A stretch of 64,000 nt of DNA from Closterium sp. NIES-65 (GCA_948144175.1 CANXME010000781.1:1-64000); one strand, 5' to 3'. Shown: positions 33,466-45,044, counted from the first letter of the stretch. Notes: generated by a model from the letters alone, not told the origin. A program made the numbers and translations.

Positions 33466-34121
33466 TTGGGCAAAGTACTACGGAGCGTAAAAAAGGGTCG
33501 TGCGTTCCGTGGAGTTAATATTCTCTCCCCGCAGCATAGTGTTAAGGCTCCCCGTCGCCCACAGGTGAAGCCTACACAGCTGCCAAGGCTTAGAGGAGAC
33601 ATCCAGGCTCAGGAGAAATTATACAAGCCTCGGAAAAATCCTCCTACCCCCCAGGTGAAGTTGGAAAGCGCTGAGTCAGGTATAGGAAAAAGGGAAGGTA
33701 TTAAGTTTGATGTACCCTATGATCCTATTAACGAGACCCTCTTTGGCTACTCAGGGCAGCAGAGACCCTACTCCTCGAGGTGTTATGCAATGGGCGACGC
33801 CTCCAGGCACTGGTGGATAGTGGTGCATCTCACTCGGTGTGTGACCGCGGAGCATTGAAGAAAATTGGAGAGAAGGCGGAAGAGACCCGGTTTTCAGCAA
33901 CCATGGTGGACGGTACGAAGCTTCCTATCCACGGTGAAGCATCACTGCAACTGCACATAGGTGCATTGAGGTGGAAGCCGAAGCTACCAGTCACCAATAT
34001 CAAAGGATTAGATTTTATCTTGGGGCGAGATTTCCTGAAGCGATTCAACCCCGAGATCGATTGGGTCAACAGCAAGATGTGCATCTACAACAATGGGAAG
34101 TGGATAGCACTGCGAAGCTAG
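33466..34121 (+). pseudogene. pol: G1 protease region
   Basis: Retropepsin with active site LVDSGASHS (about 33810-33836) and the FILGRDFL strand typical of gypsy proteases (about 34013-34036). The N-terminal linker lies in a different frame (33466-33790), and a TAG at 34119-34121 replaces the Trp codon that G2 keeps at the matching place. It would cleave the polyprotein. Confidence 0.8.
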
Positions 34122-34172
34122 ACGGATACAGGGGACGTACGTGAAACGACACTGGCACGGTTCAAACAGACG

Positions 34173-35606
34173 GTGAACGAGAGTAACACGGGTTACCTAG
34201 CACTGGTTATGGCAGCAGCAGAGGAGGAGAAGCCGAGTTCCGAGCTACCTGCAGCAGTGAAGGAGGTCTTGGAGCAGTACAAGGATATAATGCCCGACGA
34301 CCTACCTGCAGGCGTACCTCCAGCACGCACCCACGAGCACGAGATCGTGGAGGAGCCAGGTGCGAAACCCGTCTCACGTGCACCATACCGACTGAGTCCG
34401 ACTGAACTGACAGACATAAAAAAACAGATAGAGTATCTACTAGACAGACAACTGATCCGCCCATCCACCTCTCCCTACGGCGCACCAGTTCTCTTCACTC
34501 CAAAACCAGACGACAGTCTACGGATGTGCATCGAATACCGCACACTGAACAAACAGACACTCAAAAACAAATATCCCATACCGCGCATAGATGACCTACT
34601 CGATCAACTGCGTGGAGCAACAGTAGTTTCGAAGCTGGACCTACGATCGGGCTATTGGCAGATCAAGATGGCGGACAACTCGATCCACAAGACGGCATTC
34701 CGTACCAGATACGGCTCCTACGAATACCTGGTGATGCCGTTCGGACTCTGCAACGCACGAGCAATGTTTCAGGCGGAGATGAATCACATCTTACGACCCT
34801 TGCTGGACGAGTGCGTGGTGGTGTACCTGGACGACATTCTCATCTACTCCAAGAACATGAAGGAGCACGTGGAGCATCTACGGAAGGTGTTCGAGATCCT
34901 GCGGAAAAACAAGTTCTACGTGAAGCTGTCGAAGAGCGACTTCGCCCTGAAGAAGGTGCACTTTCTCGGGCACATGGTGAGTGCCAAGGGCATACACGTG
35001 GACCCACGGAAGATCGAAGCCGTCAAGAAGTGGAAAGTACCAGAGAACGTGAAGGAGTTACAGCAGTTCCTAGGCTTCGCCAACTACTACAACAGGTTCG
35101 TGCCTGAGTACGCTAAGATAGCAGCGCCACTGACCGACCTACTGAAAAAGGATACGCCCTACAAATGGGATACCCCTCATCAGCAAGCCATGGAGCAGCT
35201 ACAGACAGCACTGACTACAGCGCCTGTACTCATCTTGCCGGATCAAGACAAGGACTACGTGGTGGAAGCAGACGCTAGTGACCAAGCAGTCGGAGCAGTA
35301 CTGATGCAGGATCACGGACGCGGTTTGCAGCCCATCGCCTACCTCAGTAAGAAGCTACACGGAGCAGAACTAAACTACCCCATTCATGACAAGGAAGCCT
35401 TAGCGATAGTCATAGCCTTCAAGGCGTGGAGGTGTTACCTAGAGGGAGCCAAGGCTACAGTCTATACTGACCACTGCAGTCTCAAATACCTAAAGTCACA
35501 GTCGACACTCTCACGACGACAGGTGCGGTGGGTGGACTTCCTGGAAACTCACTTCCACTACGACATCGTCTACAAGCCGGGCTACGCAACAAGGCAGACG
35601 CGTTGA
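34173..35606 (+). CDS. pol: G1 reverse transcriptase-RNase H
   Basis: 478-codon open stretch of the gypsy pol. [49 protein letters not shown], catalytic [11 protein letters not shown] (about 34818-34850), [11 protein letters not shown]. RNase [39 protein letters not shown]; the D-E-D residues are all present. Ends by frameshift near 35585 ([10 protein letters not shown] in place of the expected KPG-x-NKADALSR, which is found in frame +2 there). This is the least damaged part of G1. Confidence 0.9.
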   Translation: MNESNTGYLALVMAAAEEEKPSSELPAAVKEVLEQYKDIMPDDLPAGVPPARTHEHEIVEEPGAKPVSRAPYRLSPTELTDIKKQIEYLLDRQLIRPSTSPYGAPVLFTPKPDDSLRMCIEYRTLNKQTLKNKYPIPRIDDLLDQLRGATVVSKLDLRSGYWQIKMADNSIHKTAFRTRYGSYEYLVMPFGLCNARAMFQAEMNHILRPLLDECVVVYLDDILIYSKNMKEHVEHLRKVFEILRKNKFYVKLSKSDFALKKVHFLGHMVSAKGIHVDPRKIEAVKKWKVPENVKELQQFLGFANYYNRFVPEYAKIAAPLTDLLKKDTPYKWDTPHQQAMEQLQTALTTAPVLILPDQDKDYVVEADASDQAVGAVLMQDHGRGLQPIAYLSKKLHGAELNYPIHDKEALAIVIAFKAWRCYLEGAKATVYTDHCSLKYLKSQSTLSRRQVRWVDFLETHFHYDIVYKPGYATRQTR

Positions 35607-36777
35607 GCCGCCCCGGACATGTAGCAGGCATCCAGCTCGACGGGATGAACCCTCTGCTCAAGGGTCTATTCCAACATGGGTACCCTGTGGACGCAGAGAT
35701 TGCTACAGCACAGACCAAGAAGCTATTACAGTGGGAGAAAGACTTAGCTGTAAGGAAGGGTTCAGGAAAGATTTGGGTACCGAATTACGCCCCGCTACGG
35801 CAGATCCTATTGGAGGAGTTTCACGACGTACCATACGCGGGAAATTTCAGGAGCAACAAGACGTTAGGAGGGATAGCGAAGTATTACTACTGGCCCGGGA
35901 TGGCAGCAGACGTGTAGCAGTTCGTCACCTCATGCGACACGTGCCAGCGGATGAAGAGCAGCAAGCAGAAAAAATCAGGGTTACTTCAACCTCTACCCGT
36001 ACCGGAGCAGCCATGGCAGGTCGTTAGCCTCGACTTCATCACCGGACTTCCTTCGACCTCACAGGGGCAGGATTCCATCCTCGTAGTCATCGATAAGTTC
36101 TTCAAAATGGGTCACTTCATACCGACCAACGCCACAGCTACAGCTGAAGCAACTGCTCGCCTCTTCTTCAACCGCATCATCACCATCCACGGCATCCCCG
36201 CTACACTCATCTCAGACAGAGACCCAAAATTCACCAGTAAGTTCTGGAAGGAGCTCATGGGAATGTTGGGGACAAAGCTTGCAATGTCTTAAGCATACCA
36301 CCCCTAGACTGATGGACAGACAGAGCGACTCAATCAAGTGGTTGAACAGTTACTGCGCACAGCTTGCAAGGACGACGTCAGCCACTGGGACACACAGTTA
36401 CCGACCCTAGAGTTCGCTTACAACAACGCATCACATGCGGCCACAGGGAAAACTCCTTTCTTCCTGTGTTACGGACGGGAACCACTCACACCACAGCAGC
36501 CAACTACACCGGCACACGTCCAAGCCGCACATGACTTCGTCACCACCATGAAGCAGCTATGGGAGAAGACTCAGCGACGACTCACCACGATGCAGACCTC
36601 CCAGAAGCAGTATGCCGATCGTCAGCGACGTGATCACTCAGTAGCAGTCGGAGATCAGGTGCTTCTTGACACGCGCAACTTGAACCTGTCTCACCTCCCA
36701 TCCAAACTCCGGCCTCGCTTCTGTGGTCCTTTTCTTGTTGAGGCACAGGTGACACCAGTTACATTCCGCTTGCGCTG
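35586..36777 (+). pseudogene. pol: G1 integrase
   Basis: Same frame throughout but with nonsense codons at about 35915, 36290, 36305 and 36776. The N-terminal zinc region has CDTC, but the second histidine position reads Asn (AGNF, usually GHF). Core residues: SLDFITGLP, LISDRDPKFTSKFW, TERLNQVVEQ, giving D-D-E. The C-terminal part has GDQVLLDTRNL and LRPRFCGPF. It would integrate the cDNA. Confidence 0.85.
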
Positions 36778-37093
36778 ACCAGATACGTGGAAGCTTCACA
36801 ATGCTTTCCATGTGCAGCTACTGAAACCCTACAAGGACCCCAACCAACAGTTCAAGGGACGGCAGCTACCGCCATCTCCACCTGTTCTTGTGCAGGATGA
36901 ACCCGGGTACGAGATCGAGCGCGTTCTCTCTCATCGGTGCCGCGGCGGAAAGACCCTCGAGTTCCTGATACGCTGGGAGGGATACGACCCCACTGAGGAC
37001 AGTTGGGTTGCAGAAGCTGATATGGGCAACGCACGCAGTGCTCTCAAGGACTATCTTGTCAAGCAGGGTGTATCTCACGCCACCCAGCTTTGA
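36778..37093 (+). pseudogene. pol: G1 chromodomain
   Basis: After VQLLKPYKDP comes a chromodomain: YEIERVLSHRCRGGKTLEF, LIRWEGYDPTEDSWV, ending at the stop near 37093. Aromatic positions (Y in YEIE, W in RWEGY, W in DSWV) match the methyl-lysine cage of chromoviral integrase tails, so targeting to marked chromatin is a reasonable family-based inference. This places G1 in the chromoviruses. Confidence 0.88.
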
Positions 37094-37103
37094 GGGGGGG
37101 ACG
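37094..37103 (+). promoter_or_regulatory. G1 polypurine tract
   Basis: gaggggggacg-type purine run immediately before the 3' LTR, the expected plus-strand primer. Confidence 0.7.
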
Positions 37104-37491
37104 TGTGAGAGTACGACGGCTTATGCCAGCTATGCTTGCTTGCCTTTACTTTATCATGCTATTTCTAGCATAGGATAATTATATGCATGCATGAATTGCT
37201 TGATTTCCTATTCTAGGTGCTTTCCTATATTTTATTATAGTTATAGCACCGAGCTAGGTTGCGTGCACCGAATTCTGGCTTTTCGGTTGCCACCGAATTG
37301 CCTTCTACCGAATTCGGTAAGGATCCGTTCGGGACGCTACACGGCCCGCGGAACCTTCGCGTAACACCTGCTTACGGGGCCTTGTGTCGAGCCTATATAT
37401 AGCCTCGTGTTGTACCCAGGTGGACATTCAATTCAATTCAATTCTACTCAATTCTCATTCTCTTTTCTGAACTCGATCCTAGATCCTCACA
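37104..37491 (+). repeat. 3' LTR of G1 (388 bp)
   Basis: TGTGAGAGTACG...GATCCTCACA, followed by CCCAT and the continuing integrase of C2. Confidence 0.9.
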
Positions 37492-39542
37492 CCCATTTTG
37501 CTGTGGAGAGACCGGAACCGTGAACGTCTGGCGGATTCCCTCCGCACGACAGAAGGCTCATAGAAGGTCGGAGGAAAACTCTCCACCTCTGTCAGAGTGC
37601 AGACGCAGAACAGGAAGGTCCGAGCCAAAACTCTCGCTGAGCTGACGACGGGCAGCGCGGATCCAGTCGATCAGCACCTTAGTGACCTCACCCTTGCGGC
37701 GCAAGGGGAAGACCGTGGTGTAACGCGAGTAGTTGTCAACGACCAGCTGAAAGTAGCGCTCGTGACCCTGTCCACGGACGTGGGCTGGGCCCCACATGTC
37801 CATGTGAAGAGTCTGCAGGGGAGCCTCCGTCGGAGGGAACTCGGAGGAGTGAGGAGCGGCGCACTGCCGCCCTTCGACGCAAGGAACACAGGTAGGGGCA
37901 GGACCCGGGGGAAGGGGAGGGAGAGACCGGGGAAGACCAGTGACAAGTACAAGGGAGGCCATGCCTCAGAGACGAAGCAGAGAGGGGTGACCAAGGCAGT
38001 GGTGCCAGAGGAGAGTCTGGTGAGACAGGAGGCGACAAGAGCAGGGGGCAGACTCAGGACCAGACCGGGACGCTGTAGCAAACACTTGACCCGACGCGGC
38101 TACCTGACCAGACTCAGCAACCGGAGGAGGCACGGTGGTCAGAGTTTGCAGGCTCGACCCAGGCTGACGGGTGAACTGGTCAACCCACGCGTCCTGAAGG
38201 TCAGCTCCACTCACCAAGTTCGTGGAGAACGAGGGGAGGTGGAGGCTAGACAGAGAGCCAGACGGGACCGCCGGACACGGCAGAACCGTGGAGGAGTGTG
38301 CAAGGAGCGGACCCCCAGAGGGGTCAGCAAGAGAGACTGCCACTGGCTGATTGAGCGGCGAGAGTGTGGTGCAGTCGCGAAAGAAGGAGCGGGAAGCACC
38401 CGAGTCAAGGGCAAAAGTGTGTAAAACGTGAGCCGACGCGGTACCTGAGAGAGCAGACTCACTAGCACCTGGAGCAGCAGACTCACTAGCCCCTTGAGCA
38501 GCAGCCTCAATGCCCGGGTTGGGCGGAACACACAGGTAACAGTCACCCTCAGCACTAATAGACACAGCATGCATAGCAGCAAGGATAGCATTATAATCAA
38601 GATGAAAGATAGCAACCCCCCGACTTAAGCAGATCACCCCAGCGACGGATCTGGGAACTGCGCATGCCAGGCGTTAGTCAGGCGGCCAAAACAGCAGTGC
38701 GTGGCGTGCGGCCCTCCTTACGTCTCCCCACTGCGCTTGCCGGTGCAAAGAACGTAAGCACATGGACCAGCACTCCTAGACTTCCCCCGCCCAGCGTACC
38801 ACTCACGAAGCTGCTGGGGCAACAGGGTCTCACGAGAACGCTGCTGCTGCTGCTGGCGCTGGCCACCACTAAAGCCTCCCCATCGCACAGCGCCACCCCA
38901 ACCAGCACCACTGCCGCCGCCACCCCCACTGCCGCTGCCGCCGCCGCCTCCACCTCCACCACTGCCACCGACGCCCCCACTCCTGCCACCACCCCCACCT
39001 CCACCCCCACCCCCTCCGCCGCCTCCTCCACCACCACCGCCGCCCCCGCCGTCTCCTCCAGAACCCTCGCCCCCCTTGCTCCTGCCACTGCGGCGCCTCC
39101 CACTAGGAGCAGACACAGCGCCAACCGACTCGGTGCCAACGAGGTCGACAGCAGAAGCAGAGGCAACAGAGGGCAAAAGGGGGACGGGGGAGCACCCCTC
39201 AAAGAAAGGGGCACGAGGGTCACCACGAGAGGCTCCTACAGCGACTACACTCTACTCAGCTGCAAGGAGGCGCTCCTCGAGGAGGTCAACAGTGAGCGTG
39301 GTGGGGCAAAGGGAGAGGAAGTGGTCCCTGACTGGACGAAGGGAGTCAGGGAGCCGGGTGACGAGGTAGTAGAAGGTGATGTACAGAGGGGGGGGGTTCT
39401 TGGCGCAAAACTCGGCAGGAAGCGCAGCGCGGTAGCGGGTGTCACTGGTGCGGAGGTGGGTAATGAGGCGGCTGGGAGCAGCAGTGGCAAGGGAGGAGTA
39501 GCGCGCAACAGCAGCGTCATACAGAGTCTTAGCAGTCTTCGC
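37492..39542 (-). mobile_element. Copia C2, 5' piece
   Basis: Integrase N-terminus, pre-integrase, protease and most of gag on the minus strand. It ends at about 39542 inside gag (LYDAAVARYSS region). The first part of gag, the leader and the 5' LTR are absent, and pogo transposase sequence resumes directly. The 5' end was therefore deleted after insertion. Confidence 0.85.
37497..39542 (-). pseudogene. gag-pol: C2 gag, protease, integrase N-terminus
   Basis: From the right: gag (39245-39542), poly-Gly tract (about 38900-39060), degenerate Cys/His region (about 38690-38790), protease LDSGAS (about 38385-38410), pre-integrase (HHCLGHPS, CVPC), integrase start HMDMWGPAHV and SDRGGEF (about 37570-37810). 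Frame changes at about 38640, 38970 and 39180 break it. It continues at 27685 across G1. Confidence 0.85.
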
Positions 39543-39987
39543 TAGTGCAGCCTCTTTGTTGATTAACCGTGCGTTCAAGTGTGGTGTGCGTCATCGCTTC
39601 AGTGGCTGGTTCGAAGAAGAGGGAATCAACCTCACCACCAAGGCTTGTGAGTTGAAGCCATGAGATCCGCATGCGTAACTTCGAATCTGTGTTAGCGTAC
39701 GCTCTGGAAATTCACATTCGTCCTTGTCTACCCTTCCCCGTCCCTCAGGCAATCTCAAAAAGTCGCCAGCGGAGTTGGTGCCCCGCTGGATCGATGAGTC
39801 TTGGGAAGCAATCCCGGAGGAGCTCGTGAAGAAGGCGTTCGTCACTTGTGGGATCTCCACCCCCATTGATGGCAACGAGGACCACCTCATCCTTGCCCCC
39901 GCATCAGTGATTCTACCTCGAGAGGCCGCACCAATGGTGCGGACCAATTGCAAGGAGAGGAAATGGCGTGGAACAAACAGGCGATAA
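39543..39987 (+). pseudogene. pogo/CENP-B-like transposase, 3' half
   Basis: Continues the DDE_1 domain from 9569: after a short QPL remnant, INRAFKCGVRHRFSGWFEEE, a 102-bp GT-AG intron (39647-39748), then KKSPAELVPRWIDESWEAIP, VTCGISTPIDGNEDH and a stop at 39985-39987. These are the C-terminal motifs of pogo-type transposases, in the right order relative to 8273-9569. Only a few codons (between VIP and LQPL) are missing at the junction. Confidence 0.85.
39647..39748 (+). other. Intron 3 of pogo-like transposase
   Basis: gtgagttg...ccgtccctcag; splicing joins NLTTKAC to NLKKSPAELV in frame. Confidence 0.65.
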
Positions 39988-40713
39988 AGGCACAGTGTCA
40001 GAAAAAGTGCTGTTCTGCAGACTTTCGCGGTTAAATTGATGATCCCAGCTTCGGACATCACGCAACCTGAACCGAACCATTATGAGCGGTTCACTAATGC
40101 GGAAGGAAGGTCCCGCGATGGCCATTTTTTGCCCTGGTGCACCAGAAGAACAGCGCCACAGAGTATGCGTCTTGTGGACCCCGAATACAACATTATCGGG
40201 ACGAAGCTTCTAGGAATTTTCGTCCGGATAACCCCCATTGTGCGTTATCATGATTACACTTGCACCCATCTCAGAGACCCCATGCGCGCAATCTAGGTTA
40301 TCGAAATACACTATATATTTTTTGTTACAATCACTAAACGTTCGGTTTCTTATTTTTGTTGAGCAATAAGCTTAAACCAAGCAAACAAATGACGATCTGG
40401 CGGATTGCAAAGTGATTTGGAAAGAAAAAATAGAATTAAAAACCATCCATATTGAAACACCGTATTGCCATGTGAACATAGTTATTAGTAATCAGGTGTT
40501 TTTCGCTAACAATAAGAAAAAACATGTTTGATTACTCTTTGAAAATGAACGAGACACTAATATTGACAAACGTCCCACCCAACCAAGGATCAAGTCTCGA
40601 CACCCCTCCCATGAGCAGCCCATCCCCCCATTTCCTCCCCCCCTTCTCCTCTTTCTCTTGTGCGGACGATCCGCTGTCACGAAATAGCCCCCACCCCACT
40701 CACTTGGTCCCTC
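39988..40713. other. AT-richer DNA, nothing recognised
   Basis: Probably the 3' flank or 3' end of the pogo element; no terminal inverted repeat found. Short open frames have no recognisable domain. Confidence 0.4.
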
Positions 40714-40887
40714 TGTCAGAATGTTATTATCTAGCCTGTAGTGGGGTGCTCTATAGCGAGTACAACCCTGATAGGGTTTGCTATATGTATCCCAACTGCT
40801 GCTAGTGAAACCCCTCCTTTGTTCATTTCTCTCTTGCCTAGCTAGCTAAACCCTAGCTATGGCTCCTCACTATGCTCACTATTCTCA
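40714..40887 (+). repeat. Diverged solo-LTR-like copia remnant
   Basis: Starts TGTCAGAATGTTATTAT, then ctagcctgtagtggggtgctctatagcgagtacaaccc and agggtttgctatatgta, following the order of the family LTR with many substitutions. No internal region on either side. The end (attctca) is approximate. Confidence 0.55.
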
Positions 40888-42056
40888 CACCCTCCCCCTT
40901 CGCACACCTCTCACTCTTGCCCCTTGCGACCTAATGAGATCCTCCCACGCAACATGCACTCCCTCCAGCCTATCCATCTAATTTTCTCGCGTCAAATACA
41001 TCACTGTTTTTCTCGCCAAACCGGAAAGAAGAAGAAAAAGTCAACAATGATTTCAATTTGCCAACCCTGACAGCCGAGACTTACAATTTCGTGAACATTG
41101 AACATCACAAGAAGGCTCAGGCTTGGCGTTTTGCGGAAAATGTGCCTTCAGGGATATTGTTTTTGGGGGGAATTGATATCAGGGTAGCCATATTTGAATC
41201 GTCACCCGTGAGGGTGAAATTTAGGGGTCACGTCACACTGATGCCTCTGGGTAAAAAATGTTTAGAATATAATTTCCCTGATTCGTAAAGGCAATGGTTT
41301 AGGCCACACATGTGGTGTAGTGTAATTTTCCCTTTAGCGAGTATCGCCCTGAATAGCGCAAAGCCCCCTACCCCCCCCCCCCCCCCCCCCCCCCCCCCCG
41401 TCCCCCCCCCCCAACCCCCCTTTTTCCGAATCTTGATTTCCGACTTATCGATTCAAAACTTTCTGGAAGTTTCCGCACGATAACATATTTTCGTAATGAT
41501 GCATTGCAGTGCCAGCAACACTAGAATTGAGTGCATCAGTCAGGTCACAGTATTACACTCTAATGCAAAAAGGACTGCCTTGTGACAAGATTTATGGGAC
41601 TCTCCACCAAGGTTTCAGCATCAACTTCGAACCCTCAATGTGAACCAATTTCTTGCCTAATGGCGATTTTTCTCTTACCTTACTGTTCAGTTCGACTAGC
41701 GCTTCAGTTCATACAGTGAACATCGGTAACTCTTATCTGGTCGTAGGGGCAATCAAGGTTCATGCCACGGGTGCAGCATTGGTGTCATCGAAGCGCTCTT
41801 GGTTTCTACAGCCTACTACGGATTGGTACCTAGATCCTGACCCGCCAGATTAGCAGGGTCTCTTATCTTTGACACTGATTCTGTCGCGGTTTCATTGCAA
41901 TGGTTTATCACAAAGCAACGACACTGAATTACATACAAAGGACAAGATCTCCAAGGTAGTTTATAGAATTGCAGAGCTATCGGTTGTATTGGTGATCAGG
42001 AGAGGTGGTTTATCAGGTGTTTTGCTTGCCTGCTCCTCTGCTCTCCTCATTGCACA
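40888..42056. other. Non-coding AT-rich DNA with C-rich homopolymer
   Basis: No gene recognised. Contains C29-GT-C11-AA-C6 at 41371-41420, the reverse-complement type of the G21 run at 7549-7569. 41880-42056 may be the 5' UTR of the LINE. Confidence 0.45.
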
Positions 42057-43487
42057 ATGGCTAACGGGCGACGCAACGGAAGGGGGGGAGGGGGAGTTAA
42101 CTGGGAAGGTTAATGCTCCCGGTGATGCTACTCGTCCGTCAGCACCAAAATTTCTCCCAAGAAGAGCCTGCTGGTCACTGCGCAAGCCTCGGCGCTGAAT
42201 CTCCCAAAGAAGTCTCTTGATGCGCTGGATGATGCTGTAAAAGTCTCTCTGCAATAGCAGTTCTCTGCTCTAAAGGTTAACGTGCTGAAAGACAGGGAAT
42301 TAGAAGAGCATGAGCTTCAGCAACCACACTCGAGCTCGTCAACCGCAGCAGTCTTTGATTCTGTGCCTGTGGATCGTGTGGTCGGGAAGGCGGAGAGCAG
42401 CAAAGGAGCTACTGAGGAGGAATGACTTTGACCCTCTTGCAGTCAGCCTATTGTCCGCTCAAGTCAGCTTCACGATCATGCTCCTCATTTCTATCGAGTG
42501 GAAGAGTGAGGTCCCCAAGATGAAGGCTACGGTCATCATTCACCTGGACTTCTGGAAGGCCTCACTCACGGCCAACGCCTTGACCACCACGAAGTACCAA
42601 GTCCTGCTGCCTGTGTACTTACCAAAGAAGAGAAATGATAGGCTCCAGGCTACCTTTCAACGCGCGAGGGATGCTGAGTTCGTATGGATGCGGAAGATTG
42701 AGCATGACTTGGGGAAGGGTACCACCATTCAGCTTGACTGGCAACAACCGCGAAATGCATTTTATAAGCGCGAGCGTCAGATGAACCCAGATGCGGTGGA
42801 GGTGGTGCTTAAGTCAGTTTTGGCTGGTGTTTCCCTTGAGCTAATATGCAAGATGTTGGCCAGAGTTCCCCTGCTTAAGAAAGGGAAAACTGATTCTAAC
42901 ATAGGTGTGGGTTTTCACAGAGTGCAAGACCCCATCATTGGGATGGATACTGATAAGTTGCAAGGCTTGGTGTTCCCGCATGACAATGACGAGTCCCCAT
43001 GGCATCACGCTATTACAGACTTGTCGAATCCTGTGAGGAAGCTGCTTGTGCTAATCCCTGCGCTTACGTGTGATCTATGCAATGGACGGCACATGACGCA
43101 GTATCATAATGCATATGTTCGGAGCGGCAGACCAACTTCGGCGAATGGACCCTGACCTTCAAGAAGGTCCATGAGATAAACGGTATCCATGCAGGGCTAC
43201 CACTGTCCTCGATTTTACTGCCTTTCCTCTCCTTTATGCAGTCTACTGACTCTCCTCCTACAGCCGCCTCGATCAAAGTTACAGCGCAACTGAAAGATGT
43301 TCTCAAAGACCCCGTTCTGGTTCTCACCTCTACAGGGGGGTCACGGGAGGACTGGGTGTGCGTGGATTTTGCTTGTAACAAAGCTCAAGGAACCAGCTTC
43401 GAGCAGGCGTCGATTCATGTTGCATCACTCCGTCACAAGACCAACTTGACGAAGCCGGGTGCGCCTGCAAGGGAGCAATCAGCCTAG
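42057..43487 (+). pseudogene. LINE ORF1 (degenerate)
   Basis: Likely start ATG 42057 (MANGRRNGRGGGGVNW). Frames change near 42110 and 42430, and 42310-43155 is open. The middle has charged, helical-looking sequence. The C-terminal part has a short Cys/His stretch (CDLCNGRHMTQYH), then 43157-43487 continues in another frame. Position directly before an endonuclease ORF and general make-up fit the RNA-binding ORF1 of a non-LTR retrotransposon. I do not recognise a named family. Confidence 0.5.
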
Positions 43488-43743
43488 CCACGCTTCGTAC
43501 GAAATTCACCAGATAACCTGCTGGAAGGGAGTGCTGAGCAAGTCAGCCTGGTGGTCCACATCTGCTGAAAGGCAAGAAGAAGAGGGAGAACATGTCTCTG
43601 TCCGGCTTTGCAGTAGTGGTAGCAGCAGTCAATGTAGTGCTGTGCGGTTATGTGGTGCGGCCAGCGACAGCAGTGTACATGTTTCAAGAGTTGTGTGCCT
43701 TTCCTTAGCCCGTGGATGCAAGGGGCTTCTTACCTATTGTTTA

Positions 43744-44921
43744 ATGAATAAGAGGAACTCAATCACCTTCTGCAAGCTTAACATCGACGGGCTCGGCAGC
43801 TCAGGGAAGCAGATCAAGTGCAGAAATCTGTTAAGGAACAAAGCGGACATTGTAATACTCACTGACGCACCGATTCATGCCGACCACAATTTCTGAACAC
43901 AAGCTAAGCTAACTGCGGTGGCTCCCGTGGGGCCGGCAGGATCGGCAGGGGGTGTGGCGGTGCTGAGCTTTGTGCCCGGCATGTCTTTTACGGATACGTT
44001 CATACATGACTCAGGGAGGCTGGTCGGGGTGGTAATTAGATAGGGCGATTTGGAGCTGCTCCTCGTAGCGATGTTCTTACCGGCGCAACCAGATAACAAG
44101 GGGCCTATTGACAGGGACTGTCTAGGGCCGTTCCATAGTACCTTACCAAATTTACCGAATGCCTTTGTGATGGGGGACCTGAACATTGTGGACGACCCAG
44201 CACTGGACAACTCCAGAGGTGTGGGGTCATCGGCGGAGAAACGGAGGCTGTTGACTTACTGGGCGAGCACTCCGCTCACCGACACATTTTGTTTCATGCG
44301 CCGGTTAAGAGGGAGCACACCTTCCACGCAAGGGCGAAGACGGTGGGCACCGGAATTGACCACGCGTTGGTGACACACCCGTTGTTGTGCAAACGGGTGG
44401 AAGTGCGCCATGCGCCATGCGGAGATAACGAACAAGATGACATACCAATGGAACGCGGTGGTGGTCGTGCTGGAGTCATCGGTAGTGGTTGAAAGGGGCC
44501 CCGGCATCTCGTGTTTAAGAGCAGAGCAGACAAAGAAAAAAGGAGCAAGAAATTGGGTGGAGCATGTGCTCAAAGATTAAAACAGGAACCTTGGAGTGTT
44601 ATTGCTAAGACTGACAATGTGCTTACGGACGTTCATGCTAGAAGAGAGGAAGAAAATCAGAGCGACAAAAAAACAACCGATGAAGGAGGTGAGGATCTTC
44701 CGGCACCGGCTGTCTCAGAACCCGTACTGCCAACGGGCGGGCGCAATCTTGCTCAAAAAGAGGAGCTGCTCAACGCATACAAAAAGAGTCATCAGGAAAA
44801 TCTGCATGCAGATGGAGATGAAGGCAGTACAAGGCAAAGCACCACTTATTCAGGTGAGAGGGGGGTGCTCGGTGACGACGAAAATTTCAAGGACTTTTTC
44901 AGCAAAAGCAAGGATGCAAAC
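43744..44921 (+). pseudogene. LINE ORF2, endonuclease domain (3' truncated)
   Basis: AP-endonuclease-like region: FCKLNIDGLGSSGKQIKCRN, ADIVILTDA, GGVAVLSFVPG, VMGDLNIVDDP (about 44169-44200), TFHARAKTVGTGIDHALV (about 44322-44376). GDLN and IDHAL are the hallmark metal/substrate loops. Stops at 43894 and 44041 and a frame change near 44290 break it. The region between endonuclease and RT continues to 44921, where copia C6 is inserted; no RT is present in the window. Confidence 0.7.
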
Positions 44922-45044
44922 TGTCACAAAGTACCAAACGAGAATGACTAGAATGTGAACAGTACAAGGTTTGTATATGCAAAACCTAATTGGGCTGTAC
45001 CCCATAAGAAGTGCCCCACTCCAGCCTAGAGTAAAGTTCTGACA
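44922..45044 (-). repeat. 3' LTR of C6 (123 bp)
   Basis: Minus strand TGTCAGAACTTTACTC...TACTTTGTGACA, diverged from the family LTR. It is followed on the inner side by the polypurine block cacccccataggcaaagtggggg. Adjacent LINE bases are CAAAC (44917-44921). Confidence 0.75.

Larger units (their letters stand above)
27691..37491 (+). mobile_element. Ty3/gypsy chromovirus G1, inserted in C2, carrying C5
   Basis: Complete LTR-to-LTR element: 388-bp LTRs at both ends, primer site, gag, protease, RT, RNase H, integrase, chromodomain, polypurine tract. Target duplication CTCAT/CCCAT (one transition) in the integrase of C2, whose sequence continues correctly on both sides. Copia C5 lies in its leader. 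LTRs differ at about eight of 388 positions by eye, so it is younger than C3. Confidence 0.92.

Noticed and set aside
27691-37491. Treating 27691-28078 plus the following copia as a copia with long LTRs
   Set aside because: The matching 388-bp repeat at 37104-37491 follows a gypsy chromodomain, and C2 integrase continues on both outer sides, so the repeats are the LTRs of G1; the copia (C5) is nested in the leader.
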